Assembly: GCA_963969345.1 (NCBI GenBank)
Contig: OZ017770.1
Coordinates: 6,829,246-6,893,245 of the forward strand
Direction of reading: 5' to 3'
Source of the DNA: Turbatrix aceti
Lineage: Eukaryota > Nematoda > Chromadorea > Rhabditida > Panagrolaimidae
DNA: 64,000 bases
Shown: in pieces, positions 12,709 through 25,082 of the stretch
Position numbering within the stretch: the first letter of the stretch is position 1
How the letters are laid out: the number at the start of each line of letters is the position of its first letter
Made by a program: the position numbers and the translations under genes
The notes under the pieces: model-generated
What the model was told of the DNA's origin: nothing
Databases searched by the model: none
What the model saw: the letters and a program-made list of their open reading frames with translations, nothing else

Positions 12709-13774
12709 CTAGCTTCGGAATCGCATGTTGAATTCGTGTACCTTTTGTTCAATTCTCTTCATGAGCATTGCTACTGCCTTCTCCTTCACCAATTGGTTGA
12801 CCAAAGTTTTGTCTTCGTTCCAGTTTTGACGTGCTGAAATCGTAACAATTACAATAAGTAATAATGCAGAAAACATCATGACGCTGTGTAATGTGTCTGC
12901 AGTAATTTTTTATGGCAACGAGAAATTCCAAAACACTACTTTTCCCCCTGTCATGCCACACCCAAATTGTGAAATAAAAAAAAAGTGGACAATCAAGTCT
13001 TAACAAACCGCGATAAAAGATCTGCCCACAAAAAAACTAATCATCATTTTTTTCCCGTTGACTACTCCAAAAAAAGTTTTCTCGTGATTGAAGGTAAAAA
13101 AAGTTGTTATTGTTACCCACCTTCAGGAACGCGCGACGGAAGTGAAGGACGAGTGGGGAGATCGGGTCGCTTGGTTGAGTTTGTGGTATCGAGATCGTCT
13201 TCTTGTCCGCTGCCTTCGAGGACGCCAAATGCAGATTCATCGACCGCAGCCTCAACATCCTCATCCGTTCGGCAGCGAATCTTTTCGTAGTACGTGGCTT
13301 TGCGGAATGGTCTCATCAATCTGGGGTTGTCAAACTGCGTTTCGCTCAACAACTCACAGAATCCATCTTCCTAAATCAACATCGTAAAAAAATCAATTTG
13401 GCGAAAACAAAATTCTACAAACCTGATACGACATGGCTTCAAAAAAGTTAACGGCTACGCACTTTTTATCGATGATACAGTTCTGGAGGCATTCCGAGTG
13501 TTCTTTGACAGTGTGAGTCGCTAGCATCGCGCCGAAGTAAACGTAGTCAGGTATTGCGTTGCTCTGCATACCTTGGGGACATTCTAAACAAATTAAATCA
13601 ATTAAAACCATTCAAAAACAAAGTATGACTCCAATTACCTGTATCATCGTACGTGACATCGTAAAAAGCAGGCAATCTTGGAGGATTCAGTTGAGCTCTC
13701 AAGTCACCGAACCATTCTGTAGTCGCGATAGCCGATTCGGCAACAAGTGATAATAATAGAATATAAGCAAGCAT
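12709..13774 (-). CDS. secreted PAN/apple-domain protein
   Basis: Four exons (13774-13639, 13583-13423, 13370-13121, 12833-12709) give 223 aa in consistent phase. A clear signal peptide covers about residues 1-17 (MLAYILLLSLVAESAIA). Exons 2 and 3 read as a PAN/apple module: a leading Cys, GAMLATHTV, the spacing CLQNC...C.AVNFF, then FCELL, with a further Cys after EKIR. The following region is acidic and proline/serine-rich; the C terminus is basic and helical. PAN modules bind proteins or carbohydrates outside the cell; no partner can be named. An excellent acceptor (tttcacag) lies 10 bases before the ATG, so the mRNA is probably spliced or trans-spliced just upstream. Confidence 0.75.
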
Positions 13775-15576
13775 GATTGTGTAATCTGTGAAAGGTAAAA
13801 AAAAAATATACTAATGTGTCGATTGTCTTTGATTCAAACGTCGGACAATTACTCAACGCTAAGACTGACTTCTCTTAAATATAGGTTTTCTGACAATACT
13901 TTTTTTTTTCAAAGCACCGCCCTTCTGTATTGCATCTAGGTGCAACATCTACCTTCTATACAACTAAAAATAGACAACACCCTTTTGCTGGCGGGTATTT
14001 GAAGGCGTGGAGGAAAACAATAGATCATTCAAGAAATGCGGAAAAATTTGATAAACACTTTTTTTGTAAAAAAAAGTGTAAAAAAAAGTGATGTGGTGGA
14101 TTCATCCCACCCAGACCATCAAAAAATCCCAAAGCAGCGTTTATGCTGTTTCAACAGGTTTGATCAAAAATAATGAGAGCACTTTGTGAAACTCTATGAA
14201 AAAAAAGAAATAATGCAGTATGAGGGAGACACGTTCTACAGGAAAAACGCCCTGAACATTCTCAAGTTTAAATTAACTTTTTTTGTTCAATTCTTTGCAT
14301 TCCAGGAACATAAAATTAAACTAATTTAAGAGCAAGGCGTTTTTCCATAAAAATCGCCGTATTTCGGTTGATCTGTAGTTGGTAACAAAACCTGCAAAAA
14401 AATCGACTCTGCAAATGCAATTTTCAATTCTGAGGTATAAGTTCCATGTTTTTGTTGGCAAAAACCTGAAACGTCGTCGACGTATTTCTGTGACGTCAAT
14501 GGACATAGTTCTGTTTTAATGAAAACTCTGGCGATAGTCAATCACGGTTGTTTGTCATGAAAGGTCATTTTTTAGCTCCTGAAGACTTGCGCACAAACAA
14601 CTAAAGAATTTTTTGGTGGTGCGCAGTGATAAAAAAAATGTCACAAAGAAAGAATTATATCTGTACTGGCGGCATGTTGACTGGTCGATTGTCGTTGCAC
14701 TGCATACAACAGACATCGTGACGTAGGAGTCGTCGTCGTCGTCTTCGTTTTTGGGGCTCCAGGAATCTTTTCCCTGACAATGTTTGTGTTTTTGTGAAGT
14801 GTTGTAAAATTGTTTTGTGTACCGGCCTTTCTTTTTGACTACCGTTCTGACGAACTTTACGATGAACCAAATATTTTGCTTTTATGACTGCGTGTTATTT
14901 TTGACAAAATGCAGTACATACATTGTTTTTGATGTCAAAAAAATGTTCCTTGTTCCTTGTTCTCTTAATCGCTGATAACTGCGCAGTTCGGCGACTACGG
15001 GGCAAACCCAACCCGTGAATCAACAAGTCATCCTATCCCAAAAAAATAGGTTTTGGAAGGACAGTGCTGGCTGGGTGCTCTGCAGTCCGGTTGTGAAACT
15101 TGACTTTGCTACCAACTTGATGAATATTTATCGAATTCCAATGACACCAGACTGCAACGAAGCCCATTATCCCAATGTGCATTTTACAATGCAGAACAAG
15201 AGTGAACAAATTACTGCACATTGAGCAAAAAAAATCTGAAATAAAATAAAAACAGAGCAATGATAAAAAATCCGGCAGGAGTAAATAGCGGTTATTGCTC
15301 CCAGAATGTCTATCATTCTAGGCCCAGAGGCCATTTTTTTCTTTCCGGCACTAATTCAGTGAGAAGGAGTTTACTCGGTAACCGTTAATGCTGTCGCATT
15401 CGTACTCTTCATGAAAATCGTCGATAACTAATTACAACAGATAGGTCATGCCTGAACGAACTGTTTGCCATTGGGGAGTAAAATTTCACTCAAGTTATCA
15501 CTCCAGTTACTATCTACACAGTCCGGGGCCATTTTTTGTGGCTGTCTATTCGGGGGTGCCACCGAGGCGTGTGGCC
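13775..15576. other. intergenic stretch, AT-rich
   Basis: No reading frame with matching splice sites or recognisable domains. A TATA-like minus-strand sequence near 13880 could serve the PAN-domain gene. Several A/T homopolymers are present. A 69-codon frame at 15015-15224 lacks support. Confidence 0.4.
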
Positions 15577-15618
15577 ATGTTGTCGTCGTTGCCATCGACG
15601 TTTATCGGCTATGATTTG
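15577..15618 (+). CDS. possible alternative first exon of the arrestin-domain gene (a)
   Basis: ATG followed by 14 codons (MLSSLPSTFIGYDL), ending at a consensus donor GTAAGT. It is phase 0, so splicing to the acceptor at 16169 would put it in frame with the arrestin start. It may equally be non-coding or unused. Confidence 0.3.
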
Positions 15619-15866
15619 GTAAGTAGAGCACGCGTCAGCCGCCAGCGTTAGCTAGGTGTGTTATGACAAAGTGGATGTAATAACGAAAAATTCTGGACAT
15701 GCAAAGCGCAAATGTCACAAGTATTTAGAGCGAACTGGCATGTCGCTGCACTTGCACCGCTGCGTTAACTGAAATTTGATAAAAGTGTTGTCTGCTTAAA
15801 AGTCGCTTCTGTTTTTTTTTGTCTTTAAATGTAACCATTTAAAATATAAGTATATTGGTTACAATA

Positions 15867-15908
15867 ATGGCGAGAAGAAACACGAATGAAGAACTTGAAA
15901 CCGGGTTG
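15867..15908 (+). CDS. possible alternative first exon of the arrestin-domain gene (b)
   Basis: ATG followed by 14 codons (MARRNTNEELETGL), ending at a consensus GTAAGT donor. It is phase 0 and in frame with the exon at 16170 when spliced to the AG at 16168-16169. It would add a short charged N terminus. Confidence 0.4.
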
Positions 15909-16169
15909 GTAAGTGGATTTTGTAACCCAATAGAATCTATTACGAGTCTTTGGCCCCTTTTTCGGCACATTTTTTTTTGCATTAACTCCAGCATGCACAC
16001 AACAGCGGATTTTTTTTTTATTAAAAATGAATTGAAAAGTTTGCGTAACAAAGCGGGCAATTGTTTGAAAACAGTTGATATCAATAGATTAAAATTGATT
16101 GCCTGCCACCAGTTGACAGCTTTTTTGTTTTGGTCGAGCGCCACGCGTATCATTTGTATTAATTTTTAG

Positions 16170-17367
16170 ATGCCCACCGTGGCAATAAATCTTGTACTTG
16201 CCGAATCCAGAATTCTGAGCGGCGAAACACTCAAGGCCCAGGTTGTTATCGACTCATCGGATCCCGACACTCTGGTCCACGAACTGTATGCCGAGGTGCG
16301 AGGTGTCGGCAAGACCGGATGGGTGAATATTCACACCGACAAAATCTTTGAAACGGAAACGGTGGGTGTCCCGGAAGGTCTAATGTTCTATTGTTATCAG
16401 TGCTCTCTGATGCTTATTTTCAGGTCTATGTGCAAACCAAAATTCACTTATGCGAAGCACAGACACCGCTAGCGACGGGTCGTCATCAGTTTAGCTTTCA
16501 AACCGTGATCCCTGACAACGCGCCCAGCAGCTATGAAAGTCAGTTTGGCACTATACGATACATGGTGCGGGTTGTGCTGCTTGCAAACACACAGCAAGCG
16601 ACGGCTTCCGAGATGTTCCCTTTTCTCGTCGTGACTCGATCTTACTTTGATGACGTACCTGCGACAATCATGAGACAAATAGAATACAAAGACGAAGTGG
16701 ATTTTACCGTTTGTTCTCTTCCCTTCGGAACGGTTTATTTCAAGTTGGTGATGCCCAGGACCGGCTTTCGTCTTGGAGAGGTACTTGTCTTTTTGTACTT
16801 GCAAACAACACGTATGTGCAAAAACATGGTTTAGGCGATACCAATCAAAGTATACGTAAAAAACAGCAGTAGGAAAACGCTTAAAGATTGTCGACTTCAA
16901 TTAGTACTCAAAACGCAGTTCGAAGCAATGAGTCGTTATGAACACGTTAATGAAAAAAAGTTAATGGAACAAGTCATGGATAACTTCCTCCTTGGACGAG
17001 TCAAGGGGCGTACAACAAACGAGTTTGACGTATGCCACCTCAAGGTACCCGAAAATGCCGTTCCGACCCAAAACTACAGTCGATACGAAGCTGATCCACA
17101 CATGATTGCGCTGTCGTACGTTCTCCGTTTTACGGCTTTGCCAGGTAAACAAAGAAAGACGTTTACGACGGGGCATTCTTTCTATTTTTATTATTTACAG
17201 GAATAGAAATAGAAATACCCCTGATCATTACGTCTAAGGGATACCGAAACACGATAAATCACGAAGAATTTCATGAACCTGTCATCAGACCACCTAATCG
17301 GGCTCGACCACGCATGTCCATCGTGGAAAGCAACGCCAAGTCGAGAGGTGTTGCGTTTCGTTGCTAG
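16170..17367 (+). CDS. arrestin-domain (ARRDC/alpha-arrestin-like) protein
   Basis: Alpha-arrestins are cytosolic adaptors that couple membrane cargo to ubiquitin ligases and trafficking. Four exons (16170-16361, 16424-16780, 16835-17144, 17201-17367) give 341 aa in consistent phase. The N-terminal beta-sandwich includes the ILSGETL...V region and a HQFSFQTVIPDNAPSSYE.QFGTIRY stretch typical of arrestin N domains. The C domain follows from about residue 160. I see no PPxY motif in the short C-terminal tail, which members recruiting NEDD4-type ligases usually have. The ATG directly follows a splice-acceptor AG, so an upstream exon is certain to be joined here, either a 5' exon (see 15577 and 15867) or a spliced leader. 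Confidence 0.82.
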
Positions 17368-18109
17368 AAGCCATCAGCGACCTCAGCGCTTACTAACGTC
17401 ATAAAAAAGCTGCAACTCATATTTCCGTGCGTAAAGTACGTCGATGCGAAATACATAAAAATAGCAAAAAAATCAGGAAGCGTTTACTTGTTTGCGTGAG
17501 GGAACGTGACAAACCTACAGGTTCGCAAAGTCGAAGCGCACAGAGGACAAAACACGTGGTTTTCATGTGGAAAAGCACAGAGACATAATGCCAAGAATGC
17601 GCTGACCTACAAACTGTGGCCACAGCAGTAGATAATCGAAGGAGAACGCAAAAACAATGAAAGACGCGCGCCTTGCTGTGCGTTTTGTCATTAGTGTGTC
17701 ATTGCAACGATCGCTTTTTGTTTGCGTTCCATTCAGTCCGCACGCTTTCCCGAACTGTCTTGTTGCCATTTTCATTGACTAGCTATTTATTGTAGGCTAC
17801 AATCATCAAAAATTATGCCTTGTTTTGCTTCCCTTTTTGACGATCAAACAATAACGGGAAACGTCGCGACCTTGTTTTTTTCTTTCAGGAAGGATGTATA
17901 TGTTTCGCGAGCAATCACAACTGTTCTTGTTCCCAAGATCGCGTTGACGAGAAGATGTGCTGCCGACGAATAAAGAGCAGTACTCTGGCTTAACCCATTG
18001 CTGTTAAATGAACGCGTGTTGCTTGTTGTGTTACAAACCGTTTATTGATCAAACTATAACACTGATTTTAGTATCTCAATTAACCATAACGACATAAACT
18101 CTTAACGAC
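17368..18109. other. intergenic stretch with a possible Cys-rich exon
   Basis: Mostly non-coding. A strong acceptor at 17888 opens a 34-codon frame to a stop at 17991-17993 that is rich in cysteine (CIC...CSC...CC). AATAAA at 17969 falls inside it, so it may instead be the 3' UTR of the arrestin gene. I cannot find matching upstream exons. Confidence 0.25.
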
Positions 18110-18145
18110 ATGTCCAGCAACCTCCTGTCGGCTGACCATATCAAG
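18110..18145 (+). CDS. UGP2: possible alternative first exon of UDP-glucose pyrophosphorylase
   Basis: ATG plus 12 codons (MSSNLLSADHIK) ending at GTATGT, phase 0. It could splice to the acceptor at 18929 in place of the exon at 18802, giving an isoform with a different N terminus. UGP2 isoforms differing at the N terminus are known in mammals. Confidence 0.4.
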
Positions 18146-18801
18146 GTATGTGCTTTGTCGATTGAATTGAACTATGATAAGGCGAACCCCGCGTGACTTT
18201 CTCTAATGTGGATGGAAATGAGTGAACTCTGCTTCATTAGTGACTGACGTTAGTCGTTCGTGTTAGTCGTAGTTTATGCACAGGTTTTGCGCTAACGTTG
18301 AAACAGAACAAAAACCGGGTATTGATATCCGTCAAGACGCATTATGCGCCACGCTCCTGGGTGTGATCACCGATATCTTCTGACCTAATATGTATTTTTG
18401 TCTCTCAATCCGTTCTCGCATGCCATTTCCAGTCGACACGCATGTATTTTGGAATTTCTGTTCTCTGTTGATGAATTGAATCATGTGCTGCATGAACAAT
18501 AATACCGACTTTTAAATTCTCTCTTCCGTTTTTTTTTCTGTTCTTTTGCATGACTGTCAGACCGAGTGATGACGGTGTGCAGTTATGTACGTGGTATTGT
18601 TGCGTGGCTTCTTGTTAGCTGCAATGGGGGGGCCTTTCAGCCGTCGTTTTATCTCTTTTGCCCTTCAGTAATAATATTCATAGTCGCTTTGTGTCGAACG
18701 TCCGATCAGGTGCACTTGTCGACACGAGTCTTCTTTCTTGAATCCGAGAATTCTTAGTTTCTAGGTTTTGAGTTGGTGGCACCAAACATAGAGGTGGTAT
18801 C
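18146..18801. other. first intron/promoter region of UGP
   Basis: No coding exon visible. It lies between the two possible first exons of the pyrophosphorylase gene and so is either a long first intron or an internal promoter region. Confidence 0.4.
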
Positions 18802-20547
18802 ATGACTCTTGAACACAAGATTAGCATTCAAGAAGAGGAGGAGGTGATTTTTTTTCCAAATTTGTGCTGACTTTGGTTTCTTCCTTCTTTGTCTGCTTTT
18901 TCTGACTCATTTTCATCCTTTCTTTTTAGAGCTCCGAGGAATGGAAGTCCTCGACGAAGCGCGATGCCTACATTGGCATGAACGCGGAAATCGAAAAACT
19001 CCTTAACGGCGTAACTCCTGAAGTTCGCAAGGTACGCTTGTTTACTGATTTTTCCGGGTAGATGAGTGTTTTTTTCAGAAGTTTGAAAAAGACGCGCAGA
19101 ACTTCAAGAACCTGTTTTCGCGCTTTCTCAAGGCCAAACCCACCATTGAGTGGTCCCGTATCCAGCCTCTCCCGAAGCAATCCATCCGTCCCTATGACAA
19201 GGTAGGGTTTTTAGCTTCAAATGCCGACGGATAATGACAAATCAATTTTTAGTTGGTTGCTGCTTCGGAAGCTGAGGTTGCCCAACTTCTGAACAAGCTC
19301 GTTGTCGTCAAGCTCAATGGCGGCTTGGGCACGTCCATGGGCTGCAAGGGCCCGAAATCGATAATATCGGTTCGCAACGACCTGACCTTCCTCGATCTCA
19401 CCCTTCAGCAGATCGAGCAACTCAACCACACGTATAAGGTCAGCGTGCCCCTCGTCCTCATGAACTCGTTCAACACGGACGAAGACACGCAGAAGCTGCT
19501 CAAGAAGTACTCGAACGTGGACGTCAAGGTGCGTACCTTCTGCCAGTCCCAGTACTTCCGTATCAACAAGGAGACTTTGATGCCTATCATCAAGGACCTG
19601 AACACGGTCGACCACGAGGCCTACTACCCGCCTGGTCACGGCAACTTCTACGAAGCTTTCTACAACTCGGGACTCCTCGACGAGTTCATCAAGGACGGCA
19701 AGGAAACCGTCTTCCTTTCCAACATCGACAACCTGGGTGCCACGGTTGATCTGAACATCCTCAACTACATCGCTTCGGACCCCAACCACCCGGAGTTTGT
19801 CATGGAGGTCACCGACAAGACCCGCGCTGATGTCAAGGGTGGCACGCTTATCCACTACGAGAACCACCTCATGCTTCTCGAAATCGCCCAGGTTCCCAAG
19901 GACTACGTCGACGAATTCAAGTCTATCAGCAAGTTCCGGTGAGTTTTTGCATTGACTTTTTGTTTATTTTGTTATTGTATTTGTTGTTTTTTAGTATCTT
20001 TAACACCAACAACCTCTGGGCCAACCTGTCCGCTATCAAGCGTGTCATCGAGAAGAACGAGCTCCTCATGGAGATCATCGTCAACCCGAAGCACCTTGAT
20101 CGCGGTGTCGACGTCATCCAGCTTGAGACTGCCGCCGGTGCTGCCATTCAGAGTTTCCAGGGCGCCGTCGGTATTAATGTACCGCGTTCGCGTTTCCTGC
20201 CGGTCAAGAAGACCTCCGATCTTCTTCTTCTCATGTCCAACCTCTATGACATCCACAACGGCAGCCTCACCCTCAGCGCGAACCGCTCCTTCCAGTCGAC
20301 GCCTCTCGTCAAGCTTGGAACGTCGTTTGATAAGGTCAACGACTACCTCAAGCGCTTCCAGAGCATCCCGGATCTCATCGAGCTCGACCACCTCACGGTC
20401 TCCGGCGATGTCTGGTTCGGACGCGATGTCAGCCTCAAGGGCACTGTCATCATCATTGCCAACCATGGCGATCGAATCGACATTCCTCCTGGCACCATTC
20501 TCGAGAACAAGATCGTCTCTGGCAACCTGCGTATCCTTGATCATTAG
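18802..20547 (+). CDS. UGP2: UTP-glucose-1-phosphate uridylyltransferase (UDP-glucose pyrophosphorylase)
   Basis: It makes UDP-glucose from UTP and glucose-1-phosphate in the cytosol, feeding glycogen, glycoprotein and glycosaminoglycan synthesis. Exons 18802-18843, 18930-19031, 19079-19201, 19253-19938 and 19995-20547 give 501 aa, normal for the family. The nucleotide-binding loop LNGGLGTSMGC is at about 110-120; NIDNLGATVD follows further on. The C-terminal left-handed beta-helix is recognisable from VSGDVWFGRDVSLKG. Codons are strongly G/C-biased at third positions compared with neighbours, which fits high expression. No frameshift or missing motif is seen. An alternative start exon is at 18110. 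A poly(A)-like AATAAA lies near 20669. Confidence 0.94.
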
Positions 20548-23500
20548 ACAATTAGCTCCAAAGAGTATCAAATGTCTCGAACTTTTTCTCTCTGCCATGA
20601 AGGCTAATATTTAATTGCCATTAATTGTGTCTTACCTTTTTCTCTGCATAGTGAAGAAAGAGTATCAAATAAATGTCTCGAAAGATTTTTCTTCTTTTTC
20701 GCACGCTTTTTACAGGCACGGACAAAAGTCTGTTTTTATGGCGTGTATTCGGCGCAGTAAAAAGAGTTAGAAGCGTCACTTAACGGCTGTTTTCTCGCAA
20801 TAACGCGTTTCATACTAAGCTATAAATACAGGGTGTACCGACAAGTCAACCTGTCATACAAAAATGCGGCGGTTTTGATCGCTGCGTGCTAATGGTTGTG
20901 GCATAAAATTAATGATGGGACGTGCATGCAACATTCTTCTAACTTCCAACTTTTTATCACCAACCTGTGTTGAAAGTTGTTCAGAAAATCGAAGCGATCT
21001 TACTTGGTTACGTCTTCTGACAACCCACTCGAAACGGAACGGAAAAGGACGCAACTGACTTAGCGGGTGTCTTTTGCTGCTAGAGGTGGTCGTGAACTTG
21101 AAACTTATTGACGCTGACAGTTCGGCTTATGGGTAATGCGAGATTGTCTCGATGACTGTTTTTACGCTCAGGCCGCATCCGTTGACATTGTTTTCTCTTG
21201 GAACACCTCTTCGCGACGCGTTCGATAGCTCTTGACGGAACCATCGTTTTTACAGTTATAAAAACACGGTCCTGAAGCCTCCTTTGCTTTTTCACTCTCA
21301 GTGCTTTGTTAAGCACTTGAGTGGCTTGCTCGCAGCGTCACATAAATGGGGATGTTATCCATGATTACATTTTCATTTTGCTCGTCGTAATTATTTGAAA
21401 TTATCTTTTCACTTTCTTCGTTTTTGGGCCGTCAGGGATGAGAAAGCGTATTCTCAACTGGATTCTCACCGCCTTAAAATTGTCTCTTGTGACCTTTGTT
21501 GTCAGATTCGGAGGCAATAAAGCCTGCTTTAGTCATGGTTGCTCCGTTCCCAGCTTTTGGTAATTTCTCTTTGGCAACGTAGACAAAACGATGCGCAAAG
21601 GCTGGTCCCTGACATTCAGAAGGCATGTTTGTTGATTCACGTAACCAGCCTCGGCACGCCTAAAATGCGCGGTTCTTCTGTGATGCGACCGTTATTCATG
21701 AGGGAAAGAGGTGACTCAAAGGACCTTTGTGGTATGCCGATTCGGACCTTAAATTGTCGCAAACACCAGTAAAAGCACAAAATTTTCTCTTTTTTTGCTT
21801 CAGACTTTGTTGCTTTTCCCGCGGCGTAAAAAACCAGTACTGTGATTGTTCTCTTGCGGCCCCACCATCACCACCGGCTATTATTTGTGTTGTATCCATT
21901 TATGCTCTTGAGCAGCGACTACCGATGAGGCTCTGCGCACACTTCCTCTTGCAGAGTCGCCAACAGCTGACTCCTGCGCGAGCTATCCGATCGCCCTTGG
22001 TACCAAGTCCGGGAGGACTTGGTTATGTAATCATTGAGGGCTAACACATTTTCGCTGACTTTATCGCGCATTACGGAGATGGTCACTAGCCGCCTCCATG
22101 CCGTCATCATCCATCACTCCGCCCCTCCTCTCTTCTGCACGCGTTTTACACTCATCCGTGATCATCATCATTTGAAAAATAAACGTTTGCACTGCTTTCA
22201 TGCTGACGATACCATGTCATAGTTTTATGGCTACTCATATCACAGACCCTAAACTAGAGGGGGTGGTGGGTAAAAGCGATGAATCGTATTACTATTGTTT
22301 ATTGGAGACAATGCGGGAAAGACACGCGTACTGTTTGAGCTTTTCCTCTTCATGTTCTTTTCCCAAAGGCATTTTTTGATTGATGTTTGTTTTGGTTACT
22401 GCAAAGTTGTTGATAATGGCTTTTTTTTTGGCGTTGTGAGTTTTTTAGAGCGAGAAAAAATTCCGGCATGATGACCATGTCACCAGTGACCGTCTCAAGT
22501 GTAAAGACTGACCTCCACGGCAAATATTTAGCGTTGTAACATATTTTTACTATATTTACTATGCGGCATTGTAAAAGTCACTCGTCGACTTCTGAATTTG
22601 TGATGAGCCCATCAGTTTGTTTGTGTCAGTTTAAATGCTTTGTTTGGGCTAAGCAATCTGAAAGTGACCAAATCTGGCCCGGTCGCTTTCCGCCTTTTTT
22701 TATGCGTTTCGCATCCCTCAAGTTTGTATTTCTTTTTCAAGTGTATGTTAAATTTGCATATGTTAAAATCGTATTTGAATTTTTGAAAAGTTCAAGGGGG
22801 TTCGTGATCACGCACTTTACGGCGGGAATTGTGCAACTTCTAAATAGTAGTTGACGACTTGCGTGTTAACACGCATCACCTTTACCTCAGGTAACTGACA
22901 CTTGAATGAATGACTACTTCGACACTTAGCCCTGTGGTTAGTTCATAAAAATTTTAACATTGTTTTGTTTTTTATAAGTATGCTCTGTCGCTTGAACAAA
23001 CAAACATCTCGCTGCTTACCTTTGCGTAATTGCCAATGTGAAAAAAAAATGCTCTTTGTCGTTATCGCCTTCTGACATGGATGAATGACGATTCGCATTT
23101 CCAGTCCCCCAAAAATTGAACTGGCATCGATATGCGTGTCAGTAGTAGTAAAATGAGGGATGACGATCTGACAATCGTGCCAGCACCTGGCGACTCGCTG
23201 TATCCCCCATTCCCTTTTATGATTACGTCGTCGAACATTTATTTATTTATAAAGTTCATTTGCGTTACCCCATTTATCTTCTTCCGCTAGGCGGACAGTT
23301 GTATAACGGTCATGTTAGCACTTGTGATTTTCATCCTCCGGTGTTTACGGCTGTTGATGGTGTCAGCGATAGCCATGAGAAGTCTGTACGCGTTGCCTTT
23401 GTTTTTGCGAAAAAGAAATTTGTCAGTGACTAGTCTTCAAAGTATTGGCCCGACAATCTGGGTGGATTCTCAATTAAGGAATCCTCGTGCCACTGTTGTG

Positions 23501-23580
23501 ATTACCTTGCTTCTTATCAGTAACCTTGGTCGCGTTCTGCTAGATAGTCAAAAAAACCCTACAATGTTTGTTTTAGCTTT
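20548..23580. other. 3 kb intergenic stretch
   Basis: No gene can be supported. Reading frames are short, lack domain features and do not join across splice sites. An AATAAA near 20669 fits the UGP 3' end. A T-rich tract with TTTTAG lies 4 bases before the next gene's start at 23581. No tRNA-like cloverleaf or clear repeat was recognised by eye. Confidence 0.45.
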
Positions 23581-25082
23581 ATGGTCTGCATGGCCGCAGT
23601 ATCGAAGCTACCAGTGCTTCTGTTGATCGGTAGAATAATACTATGCCTTCACACCGTCGATGCCGGCTGCGTGGAAGATCGCCTCTGCTGCTACGGCCAC
23701 AACAGCTCGTGCAAATCCAGAGACCGTCACTACGGTCAGAGGGCGTCGATTCCTCCACTCACTCTGCGCGGCTTTAAAAACGAACAAAGGCAGCGAGTCA
23801 TTTCGGGAGACGGCGAAGTTCTGGGGCACCTAATTTTGCCTGACATTGTTGAGCTCGACGCTGGAGAAAAGAACGATTGGGGTAAGTGGATTACAACTTT
23901 TTGTTTCCTTGTCAACGTTTATCATTTTCTCTTTGTAGGTGACGGTGATTTTCCGGCAACCGTAGACAGGGTTGATACAAACAAGCGAGCTAAAAAGACT
24001 TCACTAAGGGAAATTCTTTTCGGTCAACCGTTTTACGACCCTCCACACCCGTACGAGGAAATAGACCAAAATGGCAAGCCTATTATTGGGTGGGCTGATT
24101 TTTATGGTCTCGGCGATAAAGCATCATTGATAAAAGTATATTTTTTTTCAGCTTGCAATATTTAAATCGGTATTTACCGGTGAAGATCACAGATGTCCAA
24201 GAGGAATCGGACTACAACGATGATGAGTACCCTTCATACGAGCGATTTGTGTACCTCAACGAAGGAGAGCAGCATTGTATGTGCGACGAAGCCTGCACAT
24301 CCATGGGTGACTGCTGCAGCGATTACTCTTACTTTTGTAGTCGTAAGTCTCCTGCCGTGCATTGGCGAATATAGCGGCATATTTGTTTGTTTGTTTTTTT
24401 CAGGCCGCGACTGCGAGGTTTCTCAGTGGTCGGAATGGTCATCCTGCCAGGTGTACCAAAAACATGCCATATGCGGGCATGGAAAGAGCGAACGCTTCAG
24501 GACGATCACTCAACAACCCGTTAACGGTGGACGACCTTGTTCGCACCTGAGCGAGGCAAAAGCTTGTTACCAGTTTTGTCGGGCTACTGCTCAAGGTGCT
24601 GTTGTCTGTCTACTTCCAAAGACATTCTAATCGAGGGGTTTGGTTTTCAGACAACGTCACGGTTGCTCTTTTGTTGCCGTACAAATTTCGGCATGCAAGA
24701 CAAAATTACAAACATCGTCCCGCACTCATTCCGGATCGGAATCACACACAGTACTGCACAAAGTACGTCCTTGGATGGTCGAAGCCAATTTGCGATCCTA
24801 AGTACTGGTATAGACTGATGAAGGGGCAAGAAATCTGCGTCGAATGCCAGAAAGAAGCACAATACCATCGCCCGACTGCTAGGTAACTTTCAGTGGCTTT
24901 TTCTATAACCTAGTAGTCCGTTCAGGTGTGCATCTGATGTCAAAGTCGGCGAAAATGGTTACTGGAAGCTTTTGCATACTCCAAGCTGTTTTGGACTTTG
25001 GAAAAAAGTTTCACATGTCGATGACTGCAGCTGTGCGAATGACAAAGAACTGAAATCCCTGCCTGCTTATTTGTTTGTCTAA
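23581..25082 (+). CDS. SBSPON: secreted somatomedin-B and thrombospondin type-1 domain protein (SBSPON-like)
   Basis: Six exons (23581-23881, 23939-24089, 24152-24342, 24404-24595, 24651-24882, 24926-25082) give 407 aa in consistent phase. A signal peptide (about 1-28) precedes a Cys-rich N terminus with CCYGHNSSC. A somatomedin-B-type half follows with CMCDEACTSMGDCCSDY, then a thrombospondin-1 repeat with CEVSQWSEWSSC and NGGRPC. The C-terminal Cys-rich domain (YCTKYVLGW, ICVECQ, CFGLWKKV..VDDCSC) matches the end of vertebrate SBSPON closely. About 100 residues separate the first Cys cluster from the second, an insertion relative to the human protein. Likely extracellular matrix. Function in invertebrates is not known to me. 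Confidence 0.85.

Noticed and set aside
19217..20598. Long minus-strand frames opposite UGP
   Set aside because: Shadow of the strongly codon-biased UGP exons.
23312..23626. 104-codon hydrophobic frame before the SBSPON-like gene
   Set aside because: It runs out of frame into the signal-peptide exon and has no supporting signals.
24104..24151. Donor at 24135 (AAA|GTATAT) in the SBSPON-like gene
   Set aside because: The intron would be only 16 bases and out of phase; the donor after 24089 gives a 62-base intron in phase.
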